DNA of 64,000 nucleotides from assembly GCA_037045225.1 (NCBI GenBank), contig JBAOHZ010000009.1, positions 2,914,001 through 2,978,000 on the forward strand. The letters are read 5' to 3'. The notes under the pieces are model-generated. The model ran no database searches, had not been told where the DNA came from, and saw only the letters and a list, made by a program, of their open reading frames with translations. The stretch's first letter is position 1. The number at the start of each line of letters is the position of its first letter. This DNA is from Nitrospira sp. GTDB taxonomy: Bacteria; Nitrospirota; Nitrospiria; Nitrospirales; Nitrospiraceae. A program made the translations under genes and the position numbers. Positions 1 through 8,972 of the stretch are shown piece after piece.

Positions 1-619
1 GCGTCCGGTGCATCGGGTATATGTGAGTGCCTATTGGATCGACCGGCACGGGGTAACCAACGAGCAGTATCGGGCCTGTGTGGATGGGGGCGCCTGTCTG
101 ATTCCGAAAGTACGCGACGCCTTCGATGATTCGCAGCGCGCGCAATCGCCGGTGATCAATGTCACCTGGTCTCAAGCCAGAGCCTATTGTCAGTGGATCG
201 GTAAACGATTGCCGACGGAGGCGGAATGGGAGAAGGCGGCGCGGGGAATCGACGGCCGGCGGTATCCCTGGGGCAATAATGACGCAGTCATTCAGAAAAG
301 CAGGGTCACGCTGGCGGACGGGAATTCTTCCCATGGCGTCGATCTGCTTGGCACGCTCACGGTCTCCAGTTCACCCTATGGCGTGTTCGGCATGATCGGC
401 CTGGTGTCGGAATGGGTGAAGGACTGGTATGCGGAAGATTTTTACCCGACCTCGCCGGCCCGGGATCCGCAGGGGCCGTTGCGCGGGTCGTTTCGTGTCT
501 TGCGGGGCGGCAGCTGGATGGAGCGGCCTCTCGAGTTGCGTGCCGGTTACCGGGGCTGGGACGAGATGACGTATTGGGGGCCGACGTTAGGATTTCGTTG
601 CGCAACCGACGCTCCCTAG
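1..619 (+). CDS. Formylglycine-generating-enzyme (SUMF1/FGE-sulfatase) family protein, 5' truncated
   Basis: The frame is open from the window edge, so the true start lies upstream; a GTG at 8 is only an internal candidate. About 203 residues are visible. They carry hallmarks of the FGE-sulfatase fold: 'GVTNEQYRACVDGG' near the start, 'SPVINVTWSQARAYCQWIG', 'RLPTEAEWEKAARG', 'YPWG', a 'SEWVKDWY' segment, 'RVLRGGSW' and a C-terminal 'GFRCA'. True FGE enzymes oxidise a sulfatase cysteine to formylglycine. Many bacterial members instead serve as ligand-binding or kinase-associated domains, and I cannot assign a substrate here. The gene ends directly in front of an intergenic repeat copy. Confidence 0.85.
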   Translation, partial: RPVHRVYVSAYWIDRHGVTNEQYRACVDGGACLIPKVRDAFDDSQRAQSPVINVTWSQARAYCQWIGKRLPTEAEWEKAARGIDGRRYPWGNNDAVIQKSRVTLADGNSSHGVDLLGTLTVSSSPYGVFGMIGLVSEWVKDWYAEDFYPTSPARDPQGPLRGSFRVLRGGSWMERPLELRAGYRGWDEMTYWGPTLGFRCATDAP

Positions 620-622
620 CCC

Positions 623-747
623 AAGGAATCCTGAAAAAGGCCACCGGCTTCGTTCTCGCTGCGCGAAGAGGCTCAACGTACAGTACTTGTACGCCTCGCC
701 TCCTCGCTGGCTGCGGCCTTGCCGGACGGCCTTTTTGAGGATTCCTT
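623..747. repeat. Intergenic structured repeat, copy 1 (best conserved arms)
   Basis: A 125-bp element starts 4 nt after the preceding stop codon. Its ends form an inverted repeat of 20 bp with one mismatch (623-642 against 728-747). Inside lie the shared core motifs: 'CGTTCTCGCT' near 651, a GTACA/TGTAC mini-palindrome at 678-692, and 'CTGCGGCCTTGCCGG' before the right arm. The right arm ends GGCCTTTTTGAGG, so the folded RNA would resemble a terminator hairpin with a T-run inside the 3' arm. Related copies are at 4394, 11601, 11814, 20498 and 21748. Confidence 0.8.
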
Positions 748-858
748 GAAGACGGTTCGTTCGCCTGAGCACATACCCGTCCACCCCCTTTCCCTCCGTG
801 TCATTCTCACGTACGATAGTCGGATGGTCCGTGCACCTTTGATCGTGCAATCGCCTCC

Positions 859-2997
859 ATGACCTTCAGTCCCTTTCACAAAAAAATCCTGTCGGCGCTC
901 GCGGTGAGCCTGACGGTCTTTGCCGTCGTGGCCGGGCTCAGTAGTACCCGGTGGTTCGAAGTTGTTGAACTAGAGGCGTTGGACCATCTCGTTCGGCGGT
1001 ACGCGGATCCTGCCAAAGCCGATTCCAATCTTGTGTTACTCGCCATCGATGAATCGAGCCTCGAAGCATTCGGGCGCTGGCCCTGGCCGCGTGATCGGTT
1101 CGGCTACGTCGTCCGCTACCTCAAGCAAGCAGGCGCCAAAGCCGTCGTGTTCGATGTGATGTTCTTCGAGGCGGACGAGAATGCGGAAGAATTCGACCAG
1201 TCGTTTGCCGATGACCTGAAGGAGGCAGGTAATGTGTTTCTGCCGATGCTCTTCCAGGCCGAGCCCGCTGCCATCCCGCCTGAGCTGCAGCCTCGCGCGA
1301 CGGTCACGGTGGAGCTGTCGAATGCGAGACACGCGCCGGATACGCATGCCGGAGTGAAACTGCCGATTCCGGTGCTGGCACAGCAGGCGCGTGGACTGGG
1401 TGTCATCAATCTGTCTGCCGACGCAGACGGCCCGACGAGGCGAGTGCCCCTGTTGGGGCAGGTACACGGTAACCTCGTGCCGCACCTCTCGCTGGCGGTG
1501 GCGCAATATCTACTCGGCGCGGACCGGCTCTCGATGCGTGACGGGCGCCTGCAGATCGGCGCCCATGACGTTCCGTTGGGGACCGACGGCAACCTGTTGA
1601 TCGACTGGCATGGTTCGTTGGAGCAGACCTACCATGCGAAGAAGTATTCGATCGGACGGGTCTTGCAGGCCTTCGCGCAGCAGGAGAAAGGCGAACGGCC
1701 GTCGCTTGATCCGTCGCTGTTCAAGGACAAGGTCGTGTTTATCGCCGGTACGGCGGCGGGGCTCTACGATCTTCGTGTCACGCCGTTTTCTGCCGCCACG
1801 CCGGGCGTGCTCATTCACATGGCGGCGTTGGACAACCTCCTGCACGGGCAGGGCTTGCAAGCCGCTCCAAGGTGGTTTTCGTTCACGACCCTTCTTCTGC
1901 TCTGTCTGGCTTCTGCCGGCACGTTTATGTTGTTCCGCTCCTATCCGGTCAAGTTCGGCGTCACGATCGGATTGGCGGTGGCCTACTATGGGTTGGTCGT
2001 GCATGCATTTGGCGGACACGAGCGGTGGCTGGAACTGGTCTTTCCTGAAGTGGCTCTGGCCTTGACGTTCGGTTCCGCAGCGACCGTCGAGTATGTGACC
2101 GAAGGCAGGCAGCGCCGTCTCATGCGGGCGGCCTTCGACAAGTACATGTCGACTGAGGTGGTCGAAGAGATCATGCGGAACCCCGAGGCCATCAAGCTCG
2201 GCGGGGAGAAAAAGGAAATCACGATCTTCTTTTCCGACATCGCGGGCTTTACCACGATCTCGGAGAAGATGTCTCCCGAAGACCTCGTGACCTTGCTGAA
2301 TCGCTACCTGTCGGCGATGACGATCATCATCAAGAACACGCATCGCGGCAATGTGAACAAGTATCTCGGTGACGGAATCATGGCGCTGTTCGGCGCGCCG
2401 CTGGGCGATCCGAAGCACGCGTCGCTGGCCTGTTACGCGGCGTTGGATTGCCAAGTCGAGTTGGCACGCCTCCGGGAGGTCTGGAAGCGGGAGGGGCTGC
2501 CGGAGATCGGCGCCAGGATCGGCCTCAACTCCGGTCCCTGCATCGTCGGCAACATGGGGTCCGAGGAGCGCATGGAATACACGGTCACCGGAGATAGTGT
2601 GAACCTGGCTTCGCGCCTGGAGGGAGCCAGCAAGTATTACGACACACTGATTCTCATCGGCCAGCGGACGGCCGAATTGGCGAAGAACGACATTGAAGTG
2701 CGGGAGATCGATCTGTTACGAGTGAAAGGGAAAAAAGAGCCGGTCGTCGTGTTCGAACTGTTGGCCCGCAAGGGACGGCTGGATGACAAAAAACGGCAAG
2801 TCATCGATGTGTATCTGGAAGGGCTGGCGGCCTATAAGATGCGGAATTTCTCAACGGCTTGTGTCAGGTTTTTAGAAGCCGTTGCGCTGGATCCGTCGGA
2901 CGGGCCTTCTCGGGTATACCTGGAACGATCCACGAATTATCGGCAGATGCCCCCGCCTGTAGAGTGGGACGGCGTCTATGAAATGACCTCAAAATAA
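859..2997 (+). CDS. CHASE2-domain class III adenylate/guanylate cyclase
   Basis: A 712-residue membrane sensor that would make cyclic AMP (or cGMP) from ATP/GTP. There is an N-terminal membrane segment (about 11-30), a large extracytoplasmic CHASE2 sensor (about 35-330) and three membrane helices (about 338-360, 366-384, 392-412). A class III catalytic domain follows (about 450-635). Visible catalytic elements are metal-binding Asp460 in 'FSDIAGFTT', Asp505 in 'YLGDGIMALFG', and the transition-state Asn582 and Arg586 in 'GDSVNLASRLEG'. The Asp in GDSVN is typical of adenylate-specific enzymes. A C-terminal stretch (about 650-700) looks TPR-like. The next gene begins 26 nt downstream, so the cyclase probably leads an operon with the SH3-like and M48 genes. 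The ATG at 859 has only a weak ribosome site. The stimulus is not deducible. Confidence 0.92.
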   Translation: MTFSPFHKKILSALAVSLTVFAVVAGLSSTRWFEVVELEALDHLVRRYADPAKADSNLVLLAIDESSLEAFGRWPWPRDRFGYVVRYLKQAGAKAVVFDVMFFEADENAEEFDQSFADDLKEAGNVFLPMLFQAEPAAIPPELQPRATVTVELSNARHAPDTHAGVKLPIPVLAQQARGLGVINLSADADGPTRRVPLLGQVHGNLVPHLSLAVAQYLLGADRLSMRDGRLQIGAHDVPLGTDGNLLIDWHGSLEQTYHAKKYSIGRVLQAFAQQEKGERPSLDPSLFKDKVVFIAGTAAGLYDLRVTPFSAATPGVLIHMAALDNLLHGQGLQAAPRWFSFTTLLLLCLASAGTFMLFRSYPVKFGVTIGLAVAYYGLVVHAFGGHERWLELVFPEVALALTFGSAATVEYVTEGRQRRLMRAAFDKYMSTEVVEEIMRNPEAIKLGGEKKEITIFFSDIAGFTTISEKMSPEDLVTLLNRYLSAMTIIIKNTHRGNVNKYLGDGIMALFGAPLGDPKHASLACYAALDCQVELARLREVWKREGLPEIGARIGLNSGPCIVGNMGSEERMEYTVTGDSVNLASRLEGASKYYDTLILIGQRTAELAKNDIEVREIDLLRVKGKKEPVVVFELLARKGRLDDKKRQVIDVYLEGLAAYKMRNFSTACVRFLEAVALDPSDGPSRVYLERSTNYRQMPPPVEWDGVYEMTSK

Positions 2998-3023
2998 GTG
3001 GCCGTGCCGAGGGGGAGGAAACT

Positions 3024-3536
3024 GTGACCGCATCACGATCGTTCTGGATTCCGCTCATTGTCCTGTGGATTGGTCTGTTTGCCTGGGGGACGGATGCCTG
3101 GGCCGAAACCGTCTACGTTCAAGCCAAGACGGCTCAACTTCGCGCTGGAAAAACCTCGTTGGATGCGGTGGTCGCAAACGTCAAGTTCGGGGAGGGGCTG
3201 GAGGTGGTCGGTCGCGCTGGGAGCTGGCTGGAGGTCAAAACGTCGGCCGGTGCGCGGGGATGGATCTTTGCCAACAAAACATCGACCTCCAAACCGTCCG
3301 GGAGCAACGATACTCTGGCCCGGCTTGGCCAGAGTATGCGGGGTGGGGATGCGTCCGCGACCACCGCATCGGCGGGTGCGAGGGGGCTGGACAAGGCGTC
3401 CGAGGGGTATGCCGACCGGGCCGGCGTGTCCCCGCGTGATCGGGAGATCGTGGATCGTATGACGGCCTATCACATCCCTGACCAGGATGTGGAGGAGTTT
3501 TTGCGGGAAGGGGGGCTCGGTGAATATGCGAAATAA
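3024..3536 (+). CDS. Secreted SH3-like domain protein
   Basis: 170 residues. An N-terminal signal peptide (hydrophobic 'WIPLIVLWIGLFAWG', cleavage near 'DAWAE') is followed by one bacterial SH3 (SH3_3-like) domain at about 28-90. Typical features are 'QLRAGKTSLDAVVANV', 'GEGLEVVGRAGSWLEV' and 'ARGWIFANK'. The C-terminal half is Gly/Ser/Ala rich and ends in an acidic helix. The GTG start follows a GGGGAGGAA ribosome site at the right spacing. Such domains usually bind cell-wall peptides or partner proteins, so a periplasmic scaffold role beside the protease is plausible. The next gene starts inside this one, with an 11-nt overlap, which implies translational coupling. Confidence 0.85.
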   Translation: MTASRSFWIPLIVLWIGLFAWGTDAWAETVYVQAKTAQLRAGKTSLDAVVANVKFGEGLEVVGRAGSWLEVKTSAGARGWIFANKTSTSKPSGSNDTLARLGQSMRGGDASATTASAGARGLDKASEGYADRAGVSPRDREIVDRMTAYHIPDQDVEEFLREGGLGEYAK

Positions 3537-4392
3537 CAGGATCTGGATGGCGAGCCTCATGGCGTTGTCGATGAGCGTGGCTGGTTGCGCAGAGGTGCAG
3601 CGGGCTGCCGAGGATGTGGCCCGACAGTCCGGTAATCCCCGATTGGCCGGTGCGATCCATGGCGCAGGCAATGTTGTCGGTAGCTTGCTTCCCATCGGCT
3701 ACGAGGAAGAAGTGTCGATCGGGCAGGCGATAGCCCTGCAAGTCGTGGCACGATACGGCGGTGTGGTGGATCAGCCTGAATTAGTGCGGTATGTGAACCT
3801 GGTGGGGAGAGCGGTGGCTAACACGTCTGACCGTCCTGACATCCCGTACCGGGTCGCGATCCTGGATCATGAGTCGATCAATGCGTTTGCCGCGCCTGCC
3901 GGGTATATTTTTGTGACGCGTGGCCTGCTCAGGCAGATCAAGAATGAGGCGGAACTCGCCGCCGTTTTGGGACATGAAATCGCGCACGTGAGTGAAAAAC
4001 ACATTCTTGATGTGATTCAACGCAGCAAGCGCCTGGCCGGGGTGACCGAAGCGGGTCTCTCCTATGCGACGAGTAATCCGGCTGCGTTCAAGGGCGTGAT
4101 CGACGGCGCCGTCAAGAAGCTGCTCGATGAGGGGTTTGACCAGGAGAAAGAAACCGACGCCGATACGGTGGGCGACGTGTTTGCCGCGCGAGTCGGATAC
4201 GATGCGGAGGCCTATGTGGGCCTCCTGACGCGGTTGCGGGATCTCAAGGGCGACGACCGCGCGCTGTTCAAGACCCATCCCAACTTTTCCGCGCGAATCG
4301 AGGCGGTGGAGAAAACCATTCGTGCCCAGCATCTTGCCTCCAACGGCTTGCTGTTGCAGGAACGGTTCCTCCGCATGACCAAACGCGTCTGA
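3526..4392 (+). CDS. M48-family metalloprotease, lipoprotein
   Basis: I place the start at ATG 3526 ('MRNNRIWMASLMAL'), giving 288 residues. An upstream in-frame ATG at 3487 is disfavoured because only the inner start gives a lipoprotein signal with lipobox 'SVAGC' and is preceded by a G-rich ribosome site. The zinc-binding motif HEIAH lies at about residues 150-154 ('LGHEIAHVSEKH'). The downstream helix 'EKETDADTVG' is where the third zinc ligand sits in M48 enzymes. This resembles periplasmic M48 proteases of the BepA/LoiP type that clear misassembled envelope proteins. It overlaps the SH3-like gene by 11 nt. The closest characterised subfamily cannot be fixed by eye. Confidence 0.88.
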   Translation: MRNNRIWMASLMALSMSVAGCAEVQRAAEDVARQSGNPRLAGAIHGAGNVVGSLLPIGYEEEVSIGQAIALQVVARYGGVVDQPELVRYVNLVGRAVANTSDRPDIPYRVAILDHESINAFAAPAGYIFVTRGLLRQIKNEAELAAVLGHEIAHVSEKHILDVIQRSKRLAGVTEAGLSYATSNPAAFKGVIDGAVKKLLDEGFDQEKETDADTVGDVFAARVGYDAEAYVGLLTRLRDLKGDDRALFKTHPNFSARIEAVEKTIRAQHLASNGLLLQERFLRMTKRV

Positions 4393-4393
4393 C

Positions 4394-4514
4394 AGGATGC
4401 TGAAACAGGCTGCCAGCGGCGTTCTCGCATCGTTCAGACCCTCGACGTACCCAGCGGGTACGCCTCGGCTCTTCACTCGCTGCGGCCTTGCTGAGCAACC
4501 TGTTTGAGCCTCCT
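4394..4514. repeat. Intergenic structured repeat, copy 2
   Basis: A 121-bp element begins 1 nt after the M48 stop codon. Its terminal arms 4394-4413 and 4495-4514 pair at 17 of 20 positions. The core contains 'CAGCGGCGTTCTCGC', then ACGTAC and GGTACG facing each other, then 'CTGCGGCCTTGC'. The arm sequence differs from copy 1, yet the pairing is kept. It separates two convergent transcription units and may act as a bidirectional terminator. Confidence 0.8.
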
Positions 4515-4522
4515 GCGGGTGG

Positions 4523-6463
4523 TCAGCTCCCAGCGCGGCGAAAGCGCAGCGTGCAGGTGGTTCCCTTCCCCAGGTTGCTGTTGATGATCAGCGTTCCACC
4601 GTTATCTTCGATGAGCCGTTTGACGTTGGTGAGGCCGAGCCCGGTTCCATAGTCTTTGGTCGTGAAGAAGGGCTCGAAGATTCGTGAGAGGTGTTCCGCC
4701 GCGATGCCGCTTCCGGTATCGGCCACCTCAATGTCCACCTCGTTGTCACGCCCGGTCCTGGTCGTCAGGGTCAGTATTCCTCCTTCCGGCATCGCTTCCC
4801 GTGCATTGATCAGGAGGTTCACCAGAGCCTCCTTGACCTGTTCCGGGTCGACCTGAATCTGGGGTAGATCGCGCCCGAACCGCTGCTCGACTCGGATGCG
4901 TTCATGGCCACCCTGTGCGTGCCACTGTTTCAGAGCGGCGTGGACGACGTCTTCTGCACGTTCCACCTTGAAGTCCGGTGGCTTTTGCCTGGCATATCGG
5001 AGAAAGTCGTGTAGTCGGAGGGAGAGTTTGTCGACCTCATCGATGATGTAACGTGCCATTTCCTGGCGGAGAGGTTCTTCCTGCGGCCCCTCCAGCACGA
5101 CTTGTGCGGAACTCCGGATAACGCCGAGCGGGTTCCGTAGATCGTGGGCGAGGGCGGCGAGCAGTTGTCCCACCGATGCCAGCTTTTCCTGCCGGATCAG
5201 CTCATGTTGCTGTGACCGGATCGTCCGCAGGTTTTCCTCCAGCACCTCCCGCATGGCTGCGAAGCTCGAGGCCAGGTCTTCAATTTCATCACCGGTCTGA
5301 TAGCTCGGTGAAAGCAACGGGGTGAGAGGGGGTGTTGCGTTGCTGCTCTCCGGTAAGGCCAGTGTGAGGCGAAGGCCCTCCGCTTCGCGCTGAAGCGCCA
5401 CGATCGGCTTCACAATGCGATACCCGACGAGGAATCCGAAGGCCGAGAGCACGATGACCAGTCCGAAGCCGATCATGCCGACCGTCAGCAGCAGGGAATA
5501 GATCGGCGCATAGGTTTCCTCCGGCGCCTGTCGGATAAACGCATACCATCGGTTGCCGTCGAGGCTCGACGGCGTCAGCGGATGTGTCAGCTGCACCGGC
5601 GCCGCTCCAACGATGGCATCGCGGCCGCCATGCGCGTCATCGTCCGCAACCAGCCACAGGGGGTGATCCAAGGTCAGTTGGTTCATCAAGGCCGATGGAA
5701 TCAAATGCGCGGTGGGCGGCAAGACCGGGCAGATCAACGGCGTGCCTTGCGTATCGAGCAACATGGCGTGACCGGTATTCCCGATGTGGATGGGCAGGAT
5801 CATCTGGGTCAGGAGATTGCGGCGGATGACGAGGTCGACGACGCCGATGGGGGCGTGGCGACTGTCGTCCAGAATGGAGACGGCCACATGGAAGACCATG
5901 TCGTTGATCTGAGGATCGAACACCACGTTACTGACGTAGGACGTGCCGGGTGTGGCCTGCATAGCTTCACGCCACCAGGCGGCATCTGCCTGTTGCGGAG
6001 GCAGTTGCGGATCCGTTGAGGCGACGACCAGGCCCTGTCGGTCGGCAATGGTGACACGCACATAGTGCCGGGACTCGCGCGCCCATTCGTCGAGGTAGCT
6101 TGTGGTGTCCTGGCCCACCACTGGTGAGCTGCCGGCGTTCTGATGTGTCGATGACGAGCTGCGCGGTGCCGGGGCGGATGCGGAGCGTGCGCGTTGATTT
6201 GCGAGCAGGACCGGTTGGCGGATGTGCAAGGGGACGAGGGTCAGCCGGATGGCCCGATCGATTTCATTGTCGACTGCGGCCGCAAGGCGAATGGAGGTCG
6301 AGCGCGCGATCTCCTGAAAGCCTTCCCCGATGGCTTGTTTGAGGGTGGCGGTGCTGGAACGGTAGGTCGCCCACAGCGCGACCATGCCAGGCACGATGCC
6401 GACAATCAGCAGCGCGACGAAAAACTTCCGCTGGAGTCCGCCGGTTCCTTGTGCGAGGCGCAT
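4523..6463 (-). CDS. Membrane sensor histidine kinase (Cache-like sensor, HAMP, HisKA, HATPase)
   Basis: 646 residues. TM1 is at about 13-33, then a long periplasmic region (about 35-320) of Cache type with a Ser/Pro-rich insert near 93-115. TM2 is at about 323-347 and leads into a HAMP segment. The dimerisation/phosphotransfer domain shows 'ALAHDLRNPLGVIR' with phospho-acceptor His440. The ATPase domain shows the N-box 'INAREAMPEGG', then 'DTGSGIA', 'FEPFFTTKDYGTGLGL' and a terminal Gly-rich box. Its ATG overlaps the stop of the upstream response regulator by one base (TGATG), so the two are co-translated partners. The ligand is unknown. Confidence 0.92.
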   Translation of the reverse strand: MRLAQGTGGLQRKFFVALLIVGIVPGMVALWATYRSSTATLKQAIGEGFQEIARSTSIRLAAAVDNEIDRAIRLTLVPLHIRQPVLLANQRARSASAPAPRSSSSTHQNAGSSPVVGQDTTSYLDEWARESRHYVRVTIADRQGLVVASTDPQLPPQQADAAWWREAMQATPGTSYVSNVVFDPQINDMVFHVAVSILDDSRHAPIGVVDLVIRRNLLTQMILPIHIGNTGHAMLLDTQGTPLICPVLPPTAHLIPSALMNQLTLDHPLWLVADDDAHGGRDAIVGAAPVQLTHPLTPSSLDGNRWYAFIRQAPEETYAPIYSLLLTVGMIGFGLVIVLSAFGFLVGYRIVKPIVALQREAEGLRLTLALPESSNATPPLTPLLSPSYQTGDEIEDLASSFAAMREVLEENLRTIRSQQHELIRQEKLASVGQLLAALAHDLRNPLGVIRSSAQVVLEGPQEEPLRQEMARYIIDEVDKLSLRLHDFLRYARQKPPDFKVERAEDVVHAALKQWHAQGGHERIRVEQRFGRDLPQIQVDPEQVKEALVNLLINAREAMPEGGILTLTTRTGRDNEVDIEVADTGSGIAAEHLSRIFEPFFTTKDYGTGLGLTNVKRLIEDNGGTLIINSNLGKGTTCTLRFRRAGS

Positions 6464-7848
6464 CAGCCTGAGGGCAACGACAGGTTATGTTTGGCCATTC
6501 GATACCGCAGTGTGTTGCGCGTGATTTTGAGCAGCCGGCTGGCTTCCGACACGTTGCCTCCGGTTTTTTGCAGCGCCTCCTGGAGCATCGTTTTTTCGAC
6601 TTCCTCAACGGAGAGTCCCAGCGCGAGGAGTGACGGTGTGCCGGCCGGTGCTGCCTCGGTTGGCGTCGGTGCGGTCTTGAGCGAGGCCGGCAGATGCTCG
6701 TGCGTGATCTCGCCCTGTTTGCAGGTGATGGTCAGCCATTCCACGACATTGTGCAGTTCCCGCACGTTTCCCGGCCAGGGATACCGTTTGAGGATGGCGA
6801 GCGCCTCGGCGGTAATGCCTTTGATTCGACTTCCTCGCTCCCGACGAGCCTGGCCAAGGAACTGAGTCAGAATCGGCTCGATGTCCTCCGGCCGTTCGCG
6901 CAGGGGCGGCATCCGGAGTTGGTAGACGTTCAGGCGATAGTAGAGGTCCAGGCGGAAACGACCGGCTTTGATGAGGTCCGGTAATTCCTGGTTGGTCGCG
7001 GCGATGACGCGGATATCGACGGCGACACTGCGTACTCCGCCCAGTGGTTCCACGATATGCTGTTCGAGGACGCGCAGGAGTTTGGCCTGGGCCGTCAAAC
7101 TCAGTTCGCCGATTTCGTCCAGGAACAACGTGCCTCGGTCGGCCGTTTGAAAGCGTCCCGGTTTGGATTTTTTTGCGTCGGTAAAGGCACCCTTCTCATA
7201 CCCGAACAGTTCGGATTCCAACAGGTGCTCGGGAATGCCGGCGCAGTTGAGGGCCACCATCGGGCCTTGGGCGCGTGGGCTGACGAGGTGGATGGCGCGC
7301 GCGAGAAGATCCTTGCCCGTTCCGCTTTCGCCTGTAATGAGTATGGACGCGTCGGTCTGCGCGACCTCCCGAGCAAGCCGCTTCACGAGTTCCATTTCTT
7401 TGGAGACGCTGACAATGCGGTCGAAGCCGAACTGTTCATGCAACCCTGCCCGCAGGATGCGATTGTCCCGGGCGAGCTGTCGGACTTGCAGCGCGCGGGC
7501 AATGACGATCTTGAGCTCTTCATTGTCGACGGGCTTGGAGATGTAGTCGTAGGCGCCTTTCTGCATGGCCTCGACGGCCGACTTGACGGTGCCGTATCCG
7601 GTCACGATCAGCACCGGCACATCGGGCAGCTGTTGCCGGGCTGCGTCCAGCACGTCCATGCCCGAGACGGTACCCAATTGGAGGTCTGTAATGATCATGT
7701 CGAGGGAGTCGTGCTCTTGGATCATGCGGAGGGCTTCGTCGCCCGAGCGGGCCAGGAGCAACTGATACCCGGCAGGTTTCAGCACCAGCTCAAAGAGCCG
7801 TCGCATTCGTTCTTCATCTTCGACGATTAGGAGGGTGGGTGCGTGCAT
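6463..7848 (-). CDS. NtrC-family sigma54-dependent response regulator with GAFTDA loop
   Basis: From ATG 7848 (GAGG ribosome site just upstream; an in-frame ATG exists at 7881) the protein has 461 residues. The receiver domain (about 1-120) has Asp55 in 'MIITDLQLG' as phosphorylation site. The AAA+ domain (about 145-370) has Walker A 'GESGTGKD' (173-180), Walker B 'GTLFLDEIGE' and the sigma54-contact loop at 220-225, which reads GAFTDA instead of the canonical GAFTGA. A Fis-type helix-turn-helix closes the protein ('NVSEASRLLKITRNTLRYRM'). It is the cognate partner of the downstream kinase. Once phosphorylated it should remodel sigma54 RNA polymerase at unknown enhancer-dependent promoters. 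Confidence 0.92.
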   Translation of the reverse strand: MHAPTLLIVEDEERMRRLFELVLKPAGYQLLLARSGDEALRMIQEHDSLDMIITDLQLGTVSGMDVLDAARQQLPDVPVLIVTGYGTVKSAVEAMQKGAYDYISKPVDNEELKIVIARALQVRQLARDNRILRAGLHEQFGFDRIVSVSKEMELVKRLAREVAQTDASILITGESGTGKDLLARAIHLVSPRAQGPMVALNCAGIPEHLLESELFGYEKGAFTDAKKSKPGRFQTADRGTLFLDEIGELSLTAQAKLLRVLEQHIVEPLGGVRSVAVDIRVIAATNQELPDLIKAGRFRLDLYYRLNVYQLRMPPLRERPEDIEPILTQFLGQARRERGSRIKGITAEALAILKRYPWPGNVRELHNVVEWLTITCKQGEITHEHLPASLKTAPTPTEAAPAGTPSLLALGLSVEEVEKTMLQEALQKTGGNVSEASRLLKITRNTLRYRMAKHNLSLPSG

Positions 7849-7940
7849 GGCCTCGCAACCGGCTGAGGTGGGTCCTCGCATCCGTGAGGACGTGAGACGT
7901 AGCCTACCACTATCGGCGGGGGAGAAACAGTGGGTGTGGC

Positions 7941-8972
7941 TTAGCGGGGATCGGTATTCGACGGAGAAGTGGTGGTGCGGACCTCGGCGGGTGCGACGTC
8001 GTTGGACAGTGCCCAGGAGAGATTGCGTTGGAGCCCCGAATATTTTGTGCGGCGGACGGGACTGTGTTTGAACGTTGCGGCGAAGGTCTGCTCATCCATC
8101 TTCGTTAGGGCCAGCAGCGAAGGAGCGCTGGTGAGTGTGGAGGGTTGGAAGCCTGGTTCGCTGGTTGGTCTGGATTGGACGTTGTAGGGACAGATGTCTA
8201 GACAATCGTCACAGCCGAAAATTCGGTTGCCCAGCTTTCGCCGGAGGTCATCCGCGATCGGCGGTTCGGTACCGCGAAGTTCGATGGTCAGGTAGGAGAT
8301 GCAGCGCCCGGCATCGACGACGTACGGCTCGGTGATCGCGCCGGTCGGACAGGCCTGAATGCAGAGCGTGCAGCTGCCGCAGAGATCGGTTCCCGCCTCA
8401 TCCGGCTCCAGCTCCAGAGTCGTCAGAATTTCTCCCAGGAGCAGCCAGGAGCCGAAGTCTGTCGAGACGAGATTGGAATGTTTGCCGATCCAGCCAAGGC
8501 CGGCCTGCTGGGCCCAGGCCTTCTCCATCACCGGCCCCGTGTCGACGTAGGTCCGGTTGAGGCTCTGTGGAGCCAAGGTGCCGATGCGCTCGGCGAGTTG
8601 GGCCAATCTGTCGCCAAGGATCTTGTGATAGTCGAGGCCCCAGGCATAACGGGCAATGCGCCCGTTTCCCGGACGTTCGTCGGCCCGATGGCCCGTGTAA
8701 TAGTTCATGCCGACAGAAATGATCGATCGGCAGCCGGGTAGCACTTGCGCAGGATCGGCTCGCCGTTGGGGATCACGGACCATCCATGCCATGGTGGCGT
8801 GGTAGCCACGTCTCAGCCATTCTTGCAGTCGGTCGAGCAGCTCACCCGTCGAGGCCTGATGATTCCGGTTCGTGGGTGAGATCGCTTGGGTGGGCAGCAG
8901 GCTGATGCCGACGGCGTCAAACCCGATTTCTCGGGCGGCTTGTTTGATGGCGTCGGTCAGGGGCGCGGACAT
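7941..8972 (-). CDS. queG: Epoxyqueuosine reductase QueG
   Basis: From ATG 8972 the protein has 343 residues, the usual QueG length. It performs the last step of queuosine biosynthesis, reducing epoxyqueuosine in tRNA with cobalamin and iron-sulfur clusters. Visible features are the family segment 'VDTGPVMEKAWAQQAGLGWIGKH' (split here by family alignment as VDTGPVMEKAWA and GLGWIGKH), the first 4Fe-4S motif 'CGSCTLCIQACPTGAI' and the second 'CDDCLDICPYN'. A longer in-frame start at 9041 would overlap the upstream gene and adds non-conserved residues. Its start overlaps the stop of the upstream cysteine-rich gene by one base (TAATG), so the two are co-transcribed. Confidence 0.93.
   Translation of the reverse strand: MSAPLTDAIKQAAREIGFDAVGISLLPTQAISPTNRNHQASTGELLDRLQEWLRRGYHATMAWMVRDPQRRADPAQVLPGCRSIISVGMNYYTGHRADERPGNGRIARYAWGLDYHKILGDRLAQLAERIGTLAPQSLNRTYVDTGPVMEKAWAQQAGLGWIGKHSNLVSTDFGSWLLLGEILTTLELEPDEAGTDLCGSCTLCIQACPTGAITEPYVVDAGRCISYLTIELRGTEPPIADDLRRKLGNRIFGCDDCLDICPYNVQSRPTSEPGFQPSTLTSAPSLLALTKMDEQTFAATFKHSPVRRTKYSGLQRNLSWALSNDVAPAEVRTTTSPSNTDPR

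Noticed and set aside
1510..2454. Long open frame antisense to the cyclase gene
   Set aside because: A shadow of GC-rich codon use: no family motif and no ribosome site. The sense strand encodes a complete cyclase.
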